From Bacteroidota bacterium (GTDB lineage Bacteria; Bacteroidota; Bacteroidia; JACCXN01): a stretch of DNA of 33,701 nucleotides. Both the position numbers and the translations under genes were made by a program. How positions within the stretch are numbered: position 1 is the first letter of the stretch; each line of letters starts with the position of its first letter. The stretch is taken from the NCBI GenBank assembly GCA_013696965.1, contig JACCXN010000099.1, forward strand, positions 1 to 33,701. Reading direction: 5' to 3'. The notes under the pieces are model-generated. The model searched no databases. It had not been told where the DNA came from and saw only the letters and a list, made by a program, of their open reading frames with translations. Of this stretch, positions 1 to 8,814 are shown in pieces.

Positions 1-237
1 AATGAATATAACCTGGCTATACCATATGACTCTAAAAAACAAATTATACACATATGAAATAGCCATGCACGAACCGTTCACAAACGCTAATGAATATAAC
101 CTGGCTATACCATATGACTATTAAAAAACAAATTATATACATATGAAATAGCCATGCACAAACCATGCACAAACAGCAATGAATATAACCTGGCTATACC
201 ATATGACTATTAAAAAACAAATTATATACATATGAAA
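1..237 (+). repeat. 88-89 bp leader repeat, two full copies and one partial, ending in a gene start
   Basis: Unit 1 is 1-88, unit 2 is 89-177 and unit 3 starts at 178 and stops matching at 237. Each unit contains GGCTAT-nn-CATATG and, 22 bases on, CATATG-nn-ATAGCC, so it can fold into an imperfect hairpin with 12 of 14 stem bases paired. Units 1 and 2 carry ATG AAA TAG at 54-62 and 143-151, a two-codon Met-Lys reading frame. In unit 3 the same ATG AAA, at 232, is the start of the YESQA-repeat gene, and the sequence diverges straight after it. Units 1 and 2 differ mainly at their last 18 bases. The same repeat occurs inverted at 33585-33701. No unique spacers separate the units, so this is not a CRISPR. 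Confidence 0.93.
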
Positions 238-567
238 CACACACTACTTCTTATTATGTTAATGACTGCAACATTAACCTTAAGTGCCCAAAAAATATTT
301 AAGGTAAAATATGAGTCTCAAGCAGATTTAAAAGTATTTATAGTTAATTATGAATCACAGGCAGACTTGTTAGTATATATGGTGAATTATGAATCACAGG
401 CAAATAAAGACGGGCTTTGGTTTTCTGCAAAGTATGAATCTCAGGCAGATAAAAAAGTGTATTTTGTAGACTATGAATCTCAAGCTGACTTAAAAATATA
501 CTTTGTAAATTATGAATCGCAGGCTGGTTGGAAAAATAAATCCAAACAACATTTGCTAAAATTCTAA
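232..567 (+). CDS. Small secreted YESQA-repeat protein (DUF6150-like)
   Basis: The product has 111 residues. Residues 1-19 form a signal peptide (hydrophobic core LLLIMLMTATLTL, cleavage near SAQ), so it is exported. The mature part is six copies of a YESQA(D/N/G) motif, mostly spaced 13 residues apart with alternating hydrophobic residues (for example YESQADLKVYFV-type), which suggests short beta strands. The third copy is longer by two residues and the C-terminus is basic (GWKNKSKQ). This pattern matches small Bacteroidota proteins that I recall as DUF6150; the family name is from memory and function is unknown. The start codon is the ATGAAA at the end of the upstream repeat, and no Shine-Dalgarno sequence is visible. 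The next gene begins 20 bp downstream on the same strand, so the two may be co-transcribed. Confidence 0.85.
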   Translation: MKHTLLLIMLMTATLTLSAQKIFKVKYESQADLKVFIVNYESQADLLVYMVNYESQANKDGLWFSAKYESQADKKVYFVDYESQADLKIYFVNYESQAGWKNKSKQHLLKF

Positions 568-587
568 TACTCATTAATACTTAAATT

Positions 588-3500
588 ATGAGATTAAGAC
601 TAAAAACAACAACGGTTGTTTTGATTTTATTTGCAGTTGTTTCTGCATTGAGCTTCAATTCCTTTCACAATTCTGAAAACATAATTTATCCCAAATGGAA
701 TAATTATGAGGAGCTTTGGTTAAACGTTGATTCCTTGCGCAAAAAAGGAATGAACAATACGGCTTTACAAGTAACAGACGAAATTTATGCGCGAGCAAAA
801 AACGAAAAAAACGCTCCTCAAATAATAAAAGCACTTTTACACAGGGCAAGCATCTCCTCATTATTTGAAGAAGAAGCAGATGAAAAATCAATTGCTTTTA
901 TTCTAAATGAATTAAAAGAAATAAATGGTCCTGCAAAACCAATTCTTCATTCCATACTTGCTGAAATGTACTGGAAATATTACCAAAACAACAGGTATCG
1001 ATTTTTAGACCGCTCACATATTGCAGATGCTGAAAATTCTGATTTGCGTACCTGGGATTTAATAAAAATACATCAGGTTGCAGTGATGCATTATGAAAAA
1101 TCACTACTAAATGCAGATACCTTAAAACGAACACAATTAAATATTTTTGATCCTATCATTATTAATGGTGATACTTTAGCAAAAAAACTCAGGCCTACTC
1201 TTTATGATTTTCTTGCCCATCGCGCCATTGATTTTTACTCTCATGAGGAAACTGATCTTGCACTTCCTGCCTGGCATTTCCAAATTAATGATTCTGCAGC
1301 ATTTCTTCCTTATAAATATTTTATTGATCATAAATTTCAAATAAAGGATACAGGTTCTGTAAAATTAAAAGCCTTGATTCTTCTTCAAAATGTTTTGGAT
1401 TTCCATAAGAATGATTCCGTTCCAAATGCATTGATAGACGCAGATATTAAACGGCTAAAGTTTTCTCAGAGCAATGCAAATTTAGTAGAAAAAGACAGTC
1501 TTTATCTTGAAGGATTAAACAATCTCTATTTAAAATTTTCTAATTATTCTGCCTCGTCTGAAATTACTTATGAAATTGCTTATTATCATTTTTTTAAAGG
1601 GAATACTTATGAACCTTTTACAAATCCAAGTTTCCAATTCAATAAACAGAAAGCTATAGAATTATGTGAAAAAGAAATTAAAAAATTTCCTTCTTCTTTT
1701 GGTGCAAAAAAATGCAGCAATTTGAAAACAATAATAAAAGAAAAATCCCTCTCAGTAACCCTGGAAAAGACAGTTGCAGTTAACAGTCAATTTCCTGCAT
1801 TATTAACATTCAAAAATATTGATACAGTATATGTTAAAATAGTATCTGTATTAAATGAAAATAATATAAGAAGAAACTATAATTATAATGATGGAAACAT
1901 AGTAAAGGAAATGTTAAAACAAAAAGTTGTTGAACAATTCTCTATTCAGCCTCCACAGGATCAGGATTACCAACAGCATTCCCTGGAAATGGCAATGCCC
2001 AAATTAAATTCTGGACAGTTTTGTGTTTTGGTTTCTAACAATAAGGATTTCAATTTTGATAAACATATTGTAGCCTACTCCTTTTTGTGGGTAACAGACA
2101 TAAGCCATATGGAAAGGAAAACAAGTGAGGGTGGCTATGATGTTTTTGTGATGAATAGAAATTCAGGCAATCCAATAAAAGGAGCGGTAGTAAAATCATG
2201 GATAGAAAAATATGATTACAAAACCCGTAAATATGAACTGGAAGAATCAGGAAAATTTTTGACGGACGAGAAAGGATTTATTCATATCCCAATCTCCAAA
2301 GAGCATAGGAACTTTTATCTGGAAATAATAAAAGACAAGGATAAAATTTTTAATGATCAGGGAATCTATCAATACCGTTCTTCAATAATTGATGTTCCAA
2401 CAAAACTCAAAACATGGTTCTTCACCGACAGATCAATTTATCGTCCGGGACAAACAGTTTTTTTTAAAGGAATTTTAATTGAAACGAAGGGAGATTCTAA
2501 TCACATAAAAACAAATCACCCAACCGTGGTAACTCTTTATGATGTAAATTATCAAAAAGTTTCCGATTTAAAATTAGTTACAAATGAATATGGTTCATTC
2601 AGTGGAAGTTTTACACTTCCATCAGCAGGTTTAACAGGAAATATGCACATTAAGAATGAGAGCGGATCTTTTCATTTTTCTGTTGAAGAATATAAACGGC
2701 CAAAATTCGAAGTGACTTTCCTTCCCATAAAAGGCGCCTATAAGCCAGGAGATAAGATAAAGGCCAACGCGGTTGCAAAAGCATATTCTGGTGCTGCAAT
2801 TGATGGCGCAGAAGCAAAATACAGAGTGATTAGAAATGCCGTTTTCCCTAAATGGTGGTATCAACGCGAAGCTTTTTCTACAGATAGGCAAGTGGAAATT
2901 ACTCAGGGAATTGTTCAAACAAATCGACAAGGAGAATTTGAGATCGAATTTATAGCAGTTCCAGGAGATGCACATTTCTCTGAAACCAGACCTTTGTTTT
3001 ATACTTATACAATTTTTGTTGATGTAACCGACATTAGTGGAGAAACAAGAGGCGCTGAAAAAACAATTCCTGTTGGATATACTTCATTAATTCTTGATGC
3101 AACAGTTTCAACCCTTGTTGACAAAAACCATCCTGTTGCATTTATTTTTAAAACTACAAACCTGGAGGGACAGCCACAGGCAGCTAAAGTAAGCATTGAA
3201 ATAAGCAGGCTCGAAAATCAAGAAAGGGTTTTAAAAGAAAGATTGTGGAAACGTCCAGATAAATTTTTACTTTCTAAAAAAGAATTTATAGCAATTTTTC
3301 CAAATGATGAATACAATAATGAAAATGATTTAGAGCAAAGGAAAATAGATGAAATGGTTCATAAATCAACATTATATACATTAAAAGAAAAAGAATTAAA
3401 ATTAAACCAAATCAAGGAATGGAAGTCAGGAACATATTTAATTGAGGCTTTAGTTACAGATGATTCAGGAAATGAAATAAAAGAAAAATATTTTTTCACA

Positions 3501-6500
3501 CTATTTTCAAAACTTGATAAATCACCTCCATTCAACAGTCCATTCTTTTTTCAAGCTTTAACAAACAAAGTTGAACCCGGAGATAAGGCCTCGTTTTTAA
3601 TTGGGAGTAAACAACAAATAACAATGCTTTTTGAAATTGAACATAAAAATAAAATTGTTAAAAGGGAATGGCATACATTAAATAACGAACAAAAAATTAT
3701 TGAAATCCCTATAGAAGAAAAACACCGTGGTAATTTCACGATTCATGTAGTTGCCATAAAAAACAACAGGGGATATTCTTTTGCGCATACAATCTTTGTT
3801 CCTTATACCAACAAGGAACTTCAAATGGAATTTGAAACATTCAGAGACAAGCTCCAACCTGGGCAAAAGGAAGAATGGAAAATTAAAATCAAAGGGAAAA
3901 CTGGTGATAAAATTGCTGCAGAAATGGTAGCTTCTTTATACGATGCTTCTCTTGATGCGTTTAAACCTCATCAATGGAATTTTAATATTTACCCTGGTTA
4001 TTTTCCAACTCTTGGCTGGCAAAAAAGCCTTTCTTTTGGAATTGTTTCTACTTCTTCCTATTCCCATAAATATGAATTCCCTGAACAAATTTATAGAAAA
4101 TATGACGAGTTAAATTGGTTTGATAACAATGAAAGCACAAGATATTCAAACAAACAAATTCTAATGTCTCAAGGCTTAAACATGAATACACTTTCAAAAG
4201 ATGGAGATGGAATTGAAATTGCAGAACAATCACAAACCTATTCTAAAAAAAACGCATCAGACAAAGAAATGAACAATCCGCCTGCTGGAAACAAATCGAA
4301 AACTTCGGAAGAAAAAAGCGGAACAGAAAAATTAGCTGCGGATAAAGAATTCAAAACACGAAGCAATTTTAATGAAACAGCATTTTTCTTTCCGCATTTA
4401 ACTACTGATGAAAATGGAACTGTAATAGTAAATTTTATACTTCCTGAATCAATTACAAAATGGAAATTTTTAGGCTTTACCCATACTTTGGATTTAAGAT
4501 TCGCACAAATCGAAAAAGAATTTGTTGCCCAAAAAGAATTAATGATTTCTCCTGTTGTTCCACGTTTTTTAAGGGAAGGGGACGAAATGCTTCTTTCTGC
4601 TTCTGTTGTAAATATTACTGATAAGGAAAAAAAAGGAAAAGCCAAATTAGAATTGCTGCATCCTGTAAGCAGGAAAATTATTTCGGATTTCAAAAACGAA
4701 AACCCGGAAATTGATTTTATGGTTTCTGCCACATCTAGCACAAATGTTAAATGGAAAATAAATATTCCACAAGGCTTTCAGACAGTACTTATAAGAATAA
4801 CCGCAAAAGCAGGAAATTATACTGATGGTGAAGAAATTATAATTCCTGTTTTACCAAATAAAATTTTAGTCACCGAATCCTTACCACTTTTTGTGAGAGG
4901 TAAACAGTCCAAGGATTTTAGTTTTGAAAAACTGCTTAATCAAAAATCACCTACATTAAAAAATCACCGGCTTACTCTTGAATTTACTTCAAACCCGGTA
5001 TGGTATGCCGTGCAGGCTCTTCCCTACTTAATGGAGTTTCCATTCGAATGCTCAGAACAAATTTTTGGCAGGTATTATTCCAATGCCATTGCAGCACATA
5101 TTGCAAATTCAAATCCTAAAATTAAAGCGGTATTTGAACAATGGAAAAATTACAATCATGATGTCCATTTATCTGCATTGGAAAAAAATTCAGAATTAAA
5201 AAACATTTTACTTGAAGAAACTCCATGGGTTCTTGAATCAAACAACGAACAAGAAAGAAAAAAAAGAATAGGTCTACTTTTTGATCTTAATAAAATGGCG
5301 AACGAACGAACAAGAGCAGAACTGCAATTAATTAAAATGCAAACTCCAAACGGTGGATTTCCATGGTTTCCAGGAATGAAAGATGATCGATATTTAACCC
5401 AATATATAACTTCAGGTTATGGAAGATTACATAATCTTGGAATAAAAAATTCATCTGAAAATAAAACACTAAATAATGCAATTGAGAAAGCCATAGAATA
5501 TCTTGACGAAAGAATAAATGAGGATTACGAGAAATTATTCATAAACAAAACAGATACTTCTAAAAAACAAATTACTGCTTTACAAATACATTATTTTTAT
5601 GCACGCAGTTTTTATTCGGATTATCCACATAAGGCAAAAAACAAAAAGGCATATACTTATTTTTACAAACAAATGAAAAAACACTTGGCCACCGAAAGCC
5701 TTTATTTACAAGCCATGTGTGCACTAAGCATTTCCAGATTGGGAGAAAATAATTTATCAATTCAAATTGTAAAATCAATAAAAGACAATGCAATATTTAA
5801 TGAAGAAATGGGAATGTATTGGAAAGATAATATTCCAGGATTTAATTGGCACCAGGCACCCATTGAAACACAAGCATTGTTTATAGAAGCTTTTGGTGAA
5901 ATAACAAAAGATAAAAACGCAGTTGACGAAATGCAAATATGGTTACTAAAACAAAAGCAAACGCAGAATTGGAATACAACCAAAGCTACTGCAGAGGCCT
6001 GTTATGCGCTTTTGTTGCAAGGAAATAATCTAATAGAAAAAGATCCGGAAATAAAAATTTCATTAGGCATTCACAGTTTTAATTCCAGTGAAATAAACAA
6101 TAAAGAAACTGGAACAGGTTATTTTAAAAAATCATGGAATGATGATGAGATAACTAAAGACTTGGGAAAAATAAATGTAAATAAAAAGAGCGATGGAATT
6201 TCATGGGGAGCAGTTTACTGGCAATATTTTGAACAACTTGATAAAATTAAGCCGCATAAAACACCCTTAAAAATAAATAAAAAACTATTCCTTGAAACGC
6301 CTACAAGTAGCGGTATGCAAATAACACCCATAATTGAAAATACAAATTTAAAACCTGGAGATAGAATAATTGTAAGGATTGAATTAAGTGTTGATAGAGC
6401 AATGGAATATGTGCATCTAAAGGATTTACGAGCCTCAACCCTGGAGCCTGAAAATGTCTTATCTCAATATAAATTCAGAGATGGTTTGGGGTATTATGAA

Positions 6501-6689
6501 TCTACAAGAGATGCATCAACAAATTTCTTTTTTTCCCATTTACCAAAAGGAACTTTTATTTTTGAATACCCTTTGCGTATAACTCATTTTGGGAATTTTT
6601 CCGCAGGAATAGCAACAGTACAATGCATGTATGCGCCTGAATTCACAAGTCATTCAGAAGGGGTAAAATTAATTATAAAAGAAAAATAA
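588..6689 (+). CDS. Alpha-2-macroglobulin family protein with CxEQ thioester motif
   Basis: The product has 2033 residues, the size usual for large Bacteroidota alpha-2-macroglobulins. Residues 1-23 are a hydrophobic export signal with no lipobox cysteine. Residues 40-350 are helical, partly TPR-like. A carboxypeptidase-regulatory-like beta domain lies near 515-590. The MG2 domain begins at the characteristic TWFFTDRSIYRPGQ (Trp610). The A2M domain (FPHLTTDENGTVIVNF, then ITKWKFLGFTHT) starts near 1265. The thioester motif is CSEQ, Cys1488 to Gln1491, followed by an alpha-alpha toroid region (PNGGFPWFPG). Family knowledge: such proteins trap proteases through a bait region and a reactive thioester. 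A Lys/Glu/Ser-rich segment at about 1213-1261, directly before the A2M domain, sits where a bait region would be. The pbpC gene that often accompanies the proteobacterial type is absent here. Confidence 0.95.
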   Translation: MRLRLKTTTVVLILFAVVSALSFNSFHNSENIIYPKWNNYEELWLNVDSLRKKGMNNTALQVTDEIYARAKNEKNAPQIIKALLHRASISSLFEEEADEKSIAFILNELKEINGPAKPILHSILAEMYWKYYQNNRYRFLDRSHIADAENSDLRTWDLIKIHQVAVMHYEKSLLNADTLKRTQLNIFDPIIINGDTLAKKLRPTLYDFLAHRAIDFYSHEETDLALPAWHFQINDSAAFLPYKYFIDHKFQIKDTGSVKLKALILLQNVLDFHKNDSVPNALIDADIKRLKFSQSNANLVEKDSLYLEGLNNLYLKFSNYSASSEITYEIAYYHFFKGNTYEPFTNPSFQFNKQKAIELCEKEIKKFPSSFGAKKCSNLKTIIKEKSLSVTLEKTVAVNSQFPALLTFKNIDTVYVKIVSVLNENNIRRNYNYNDGNIVKEMLKQKVVEQFSIQPPQDQDYQQHSLEMAMPKLNSGQFCVLVSNNKDFNFDKHIVAYSFLWVTDISHMERKTSEGGYDVFVMNRNSGNPIKGAVVKSWIEKYDYKTRKYELEESGKFLTDEKGFIHIPISKEHRNFYLEIIKDKDKIFNDQGIYQYRSSIIDVPTKLKTWFFTDRSIYRPGQTVFFKGILIETKGDSNHIKTNHPTVVTLYDVNYQKVSDLKLVTNEYGSFSGSFTLPSAGLTGNMHIKNESGSFHFSVEEYKRPKFEVTFLPIKGAYKPGDKIKANAVAKAYSGAAIDGAEAKYRVIRNAVFPKWWYQREAFSTDRQVEITQGIVQTNRQGEFEIEFIAVPGDAHFSETRPLFYTYTIFVDVTDISGETRGAEKTIPVGYTSLILDATVSTLVDKNHPVAFIFKTTNLEGQPQAAKVSIEISRLENQERVLKERLWKRPDKFLLSKKEFIAIFPNDEYNNENDLEQRKIDEMVHKSTLYTLKEKELKLNQIKEWKSGTYLIEALVTDDSGNEIKEKYFFTLFSKLDKSPPFNSPFFFQALTNKVEPGDKASFLIGSKQQITMLFEIEHKNKIVKREWHTLNNEQKIIEIPIEEKHRGNFTIHVVAIKNNRGYSFAHTIFVPYTNKELQMEFETFRDKLQPGQKEEWKIKIKGKTGDKIAAEMVASLYDASLDAFKPHQWNFNIYPGYFPTLGWQKSLSFGIVSTSSYSHKYEFPEQIYRKYDELNWFDNNESTRYSNKQILMSQGLNMNTLSKDGDGIEIAEQSQTYSKKNASDKEMNNPPAGNKSKTSEEKSGTEKLAADKEFKTRSNFNETAFFFPHLTTDENGTVIVNFILPESITKWKFLGFTHTLDLRFAQIEKEFVAQKELMISPVVPRFLREGDEMLLSASVVNITDKEKKGKAKLELLHPVSRKIISDFKNENPEIDFMVSATSSTNVKWKINIPQGFQTVLIRITAKAGNYTDGEEIIIPVLPNKILVTESLPLFVRGKQSKDFSFEKLLNQKSPTLKNHRLTLEFTSNPVWYAVQALPYLMEFPFECSEQIFGRYYSNAIAAHIANSNPKIKAVFEQWKNYNHDVHLSALEKNSELKNILLEETPWVLESNNEQERKKRIGLLFDLNKMANERTRAELQLIKMQTPNGGFPWFPGMKDDRYLTQYITSGYGRLHNLGIKNSSENKTLNNAIEKAIEYLDERINEDYEKLFINKTDTSKKQITALQIHYFYARSFYSDYPHKAKNKKAYTYFYKQMKKHLATESLYLQAMCALSISRLGENNLSIQIVKSIKDNAIFNEEMGMYWKDNIPGFNWHQAPIETQALFIEAFGEITKDKNAVDEMQIWLLKQKQTQNWNTTKATAEACYALLLQGNNLIEKDPEIKISLGIHSFNSSEINNKETGTGYFKKSWNDDEITKDLGKINVNKKSDGISWGAVYWQYFEQLDKIKPHKTPLKINKKLFLETPTSSGMQITPIIENTNLKPGDRIIVRIELSVDRAMEYVHLKDLRASTLEPENVLSQYKFRDGLGYYESTRDASTNFFFSHLPKGTFIFEYPLRITHFGNFSAGIATVQCMYAPEFTSHSEGVKLIIKEK

Positions 6690-6730
6690 TTTTTCAGAAT
6701 TTTATTTTAATAAAATAATTTTCAGAAAAA
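6690..6730 (+). terminator. AT-rich hairpin after the macroglobulin gene
   Basis: Immediately after the stop codon, ATTTTAT (6699-6705) can pair with ATAAAAT (6710-6716), and an outer TTTTTC/GAAAAA pairing extends the arms to about 6690-6730 with internal mismatches. The stem is entirely A/T inside, so it is a weak terminator candidate; position is the main support. Confidence 0.35.
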
Positions 6731-6925
6731 CAAAAAAATATTATTCGATATTTTTGTTATAAAAACCTCCTGTACTGTATGGTTTTACAGTTGTTTTAGA
6801 GACATTGCATGGGGTATAACAAAGTGATTGTCAACAAATAAATGTTGAAAAAATAAACTACAAAAAGTAAAAAGCATGAATCCTTTTCACGTTATTCGTT
6901 GTATAAAAACAAAAAACAAAAAACC
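6731..6925 (+). promoter_or_regulatory. Leader region of the histone-like gene with a possible -7 element
   Basis: This gap of about 195 bases has no gene. TATTTTTG at 6749-6756 fits the Bacteroidota -7 consensus TAnnTTTG, but no good -33 TTG lies upstream. If used, it gives a 5' leader of roughly 165 bases. Within that leader TCAACA (6831-6836) and TGTTGA (6843-6848) form a six-base inverted repeat with a six-base loop. Confidence 0.3.
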
Positions 6926-7150
6926 ATGGCAAAAAAAGTAGCCCCAAAAAAAGCAGCTCCTAAGGCAGCAGCTAAGCCTGCAGCAAAAAAAGCAGCTCCT
7001 AAAGCAGCAGCTAAACCTGCAGCTAAAAAAGCAGCTCCTAAAAAAGCAGCGGCAAAACCTGCAGCTAAAAAATCAGCTCCTAAAAAAGTTGCTGCAAAAA
7101 AATCAGCTCCTAAAAAGCCAGCTGCAAAAAAAGTGGTTAAGAAAAAGTAA
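6926..7150 (+). CDS. Histone H1-like lysine/alanine/proline-rich protein
   Basis: The product has 74 residues built almost only from Ala, Lys and Pro with a few Val and Ser, in tandem KKAAPKAAAKPA-type units. It resembles the C-terminal tail of eukaryotic histone H1 and the H1-like proteins of several bacteria, which bind DNA nonspecifically. A nucleoid or chromosome-compaction role is inferred from composition only. I chose the ATG at 6926 (MAKKVAPKK); an in-frame TTG at 6899 would add nine residues but is a weaker start. There is no signal peptide or globular domain. A terminator follows 19 bases after the stop. Alternative: with such low complexity, homology to any one family cannot be proved. 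Confidence 0.82.
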   Translation: MAKKVAPKKAAPKAAAKPAAKKAAPKAAAKPAAKKAAPKKAAAKPAAKKSAPKKVAAKKSAPKKPAAKKVVKKK

Positions 7151-7169
7151 TTTTGAAACTTCAGAATTT

Positions 7170-7231
7170 AAACCCGGGATTGGTTTTATTATTTATAATT
7201 TTTCGATCCCAATTCCGGGTTTATTTTTTTT
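7170..7231 (+). terminator. Rho-independent terminator of the histone-like gene
   Basis: AAACCCGGGATTGG (7170-7183) pairs over 14 positions with CCAATTCCGGGTTT (7209-7222), with one G-U pair, around a 25-base AT-rich loop. A T-rich tract (7221-7231) follows on the plus strand. The right arm and loop lie inside the 3' end of the epimerase gene on the other strand, so it may also act as its terminator. Confidence 0.75.
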
Positions 7232-8215
7232 GGGAATAATACATCCATTTGCAATTTTTATTCCTTCAAAAAGATCATTGGTAATCAAATATGAACTATC
7301 CAAATCTGCCCAATCTGCAAGTGTTGAGATATGACTTGCGGCAGCTATTCCACAGGAAGTCTCTGTCATAGATCCTATTATTATTTTCATTTGTTTTTCC
7401 CTTCCAAGTTCAATCATTTTTAAGGCTTCATTCAATCCTGTACATTTCATTAATTTAATATTAATGCCATGGTAGATTCCATCTGCATTATTTATATCGT
7501 TAATGCGTTGTACAGCCTCATCTGCAATTATTGGAACAGAACTTCTATCCGCTAACCATCTTGTTTCTTTTATCATTTCTTTTGGCAATGGCTGCTCAAT
7601 ATATGTGCAATTGTAATCCTCAAGCATTTTCACAAAATCAAGTGCTGAATATTTGTTTTTCCATCCTTGATTAACATCTACTGCAAATGGTTTATCAGTG
7701 TTTTTTATTACTGTTTCAATTATTTCTTTGTCGTAATTACTTCCTAATTTTATTTTAAAAAAATTGAAATCCTTCGCTTCCGCAATTTTATTTTTTGTTT
7801 TTTCAAGAGAATCTATTCCAATAGTATAGGACGAAACGGGATATTCATTATTGGGAAGATTTAAAAATTCGGAGCAGTTTTTTTTTAGCAGTTTTCCTTT
7901 TAAATCATGAAGTGCAATATCAATGGATGCTTTAGCTGCAGTATTACCAGGATCTAATTTATCTATGTAAATAATGAAATCAGCAATATTTAACGGATCA
8001 ATTAAGTTAGAAAAATTGATTTTTTTCAAAAAATCAATTACGCTTTTTTGCGTTTCACCTAGGTAAGGAGGTAAACTTGCTTCACCAAAACCTATTAAAC
8101 CATTATGCTCTATTTCAGTAAGTATAATTGGTGTTGAAGTCCTTGAACCCATTGAAAGGGTAAAAGGATACTTAAGCATTAAGGTATATGAATAAAAGTT
8201 CAGTTTCAATTGCAA
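7193..8215 (-). CDS. Dipeptide epimerase-like enzyme, enolase superfamily
   Basis: The product has 340 residues and is cytoplasmic. The N-terminal capping domain covers about 1-120. The barrel carries the catalytic KxK motif (Lys154, Lys156), metal ligands in AVDVNQ (Asp180), IEQP (Glu207) and ADEA (Asp232), and the second-face lysine in NIKL (Lys254). That is the complete muconate-lactonizing subgroup set. A C-terminal DLD (304-306) matches the DxD that binds the substrate amino group in L-Ala-D/L-Glu epimerases. The likely reaction is epimerization of a dipeptide such as L-Ala-D-Glu from murein; exact specificity cannot be read from the sequence. It is divergent from the lipoprotein gene at 8264 with a 48 bp gap. 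The 3' end overlaps the terminator hairpin of the convergent histone-like gene. Confidence 0.9.
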   Translation of the reverse strand: MQLKLNFYSYTLMLKYPFTLSMGSRTSTPIILTEIEHNGLIGFGEASLPPYLGETQKSVIDFLKKINFSNLIDPLNIADFIIYIDKLDPGNTAAKASIDIALHDLKGKLLKKNCSEFLNLPNNEYPVSSYTIGIDSLEKTKNKIAEAKDFNFFKIKLGSNYDKEIIETVIKNTDKPFAVDVNQGWKNKYSALDFVKMLEDYNCTYIEQPLPKEMIKETRWLADRSSVPIIADEAVQRINDINNADGIYHGINIKLMKCTGLNEALKMIELGREKQMKIIIGSMTETSCGIAAASHISTLADWADLDSSYLITNDLFEGIKIANGCIIPKKNKPGIGIEKL

Positions 8216-8240
8216 AAAAAAATGATTAAGGTTACATTTG
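8210..8240 (+). promoter_or_regulatory. Bacteroidota-type promoter of the lipoprotein gene
   Basis: TTG at 8210-8212 is followed after 20 bases by TACATTTG at 8233-8240, a match to the TTG-N17-23-TAnnTTTG promoter of Bacteroides and Flavobacterium. The predicted transcript starts about 20 bases before the ATG at 8264. Confidence 0.6.
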
Positions 8241-8263
8241 CTTATATTTAAAAAACTAAAAAT

Positions 8264-8806
8264 ATGAAAAACTATTGGAAAACTCTTGTTTTACCTATTC
8301 TGTTAGGTATTGCGAGTTGCACTGGTGATAACAGTACAACAACTAACAATTCAGAACATGAAGTGCAAGCAGGATGGCTTGCCCTGGATTTAGCAATGCC
8401 TGGAATGCATTATGCACTTCCTATGCTTATTAATATTCCAGATGAGAATACAGCAAAAGGAAAATCAGAAATTATGGAAGGTCCTTCTGGAGGCACTCAA
8501 ATTTTGGCAGGCTCTGAATTCAACCTTGAAATAATTGCTTCCCCAATGACAATGGCTGAAAAAAAAGAAGACATTGAAAGAAATCCAATTTTTAAAATTA
8601 CTTATTTAACTGACGAACCTAATGTGATTTTTTATAAAGCAGAAATTACAGATACCGAAATTGTTCAATACCATTTTTATTTGATAAAAGAAATCGAAAA
8701 TGCAAATTATGGAATTGAAAATATTAAAAATGAAGATTTTTCTGAAACAGGAATCCAACGGATGATTGATGCTTCAAAAAGTTTAAGGCTAAAAGAAAAA
8801 GTTTAA
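8264..8806 (+). CDS. Small lipoprotein of unknown function
   Basis: The product has 180 residues. The N-terminus is a lipoprotein signal with lipobox GIASC, Cys19, followed by a Ser/Thr/Asn-rich linker, so it should be lipid-anchored in the envelope. The remaining part is a mixed alpha/beta domain (repeated Glu/Ile/Lys, motifs such as GSEFNLEIIASPMT and YHFYLIKEIEN). I do not recognise the family. It has its own promoter candidate and is followed at once by a strong hairpin, so it appears to be a single-gene transcript. Confidence 0.85.
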   Translation: MKNYWKTLVLPILLGIASCTGDNSTTTNNSEHEVQAGWLALDLAMPGMHYALPMLINIPDENTAKGKSEIMEGPSGGTQILAGSEFNLEIIASPMTMAEKKEDIERNPIFKITYLTDEPNVIFYKAEITDTEIVQYHFYLIKEIENANYGIENIKNEDFSETGIQRMIDASKSLRLKEKV

Positions 8807-8814
8807 AAAAGGCG

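Noticed and set aside
1-237. CRISPR array
   Set aside because: Units are 88-89 bp and follow each other directly with no unique spacers; no cas genes are present.
1-237. Integron attC sites with an empty cassette
   Set aside because: The length, palindromic nature and small linked gene are suggestive, but I could not find paired RYYYAAC and GTTRRRY boxes on either strand, and there is no integrase in the window.
4238-4741. Minus-strand 167-codon frame inside the macroglobulin gene
   Set aside because: It lies wholly within a strongly supported coding region and shows no recognisable motif.
7089-7334. Plus-strand 81-codon frame after the histone-like gene
   Set aside because: It overlaps the histone-like gene in another frame and runs antisense through the epimerase end across a terminator.
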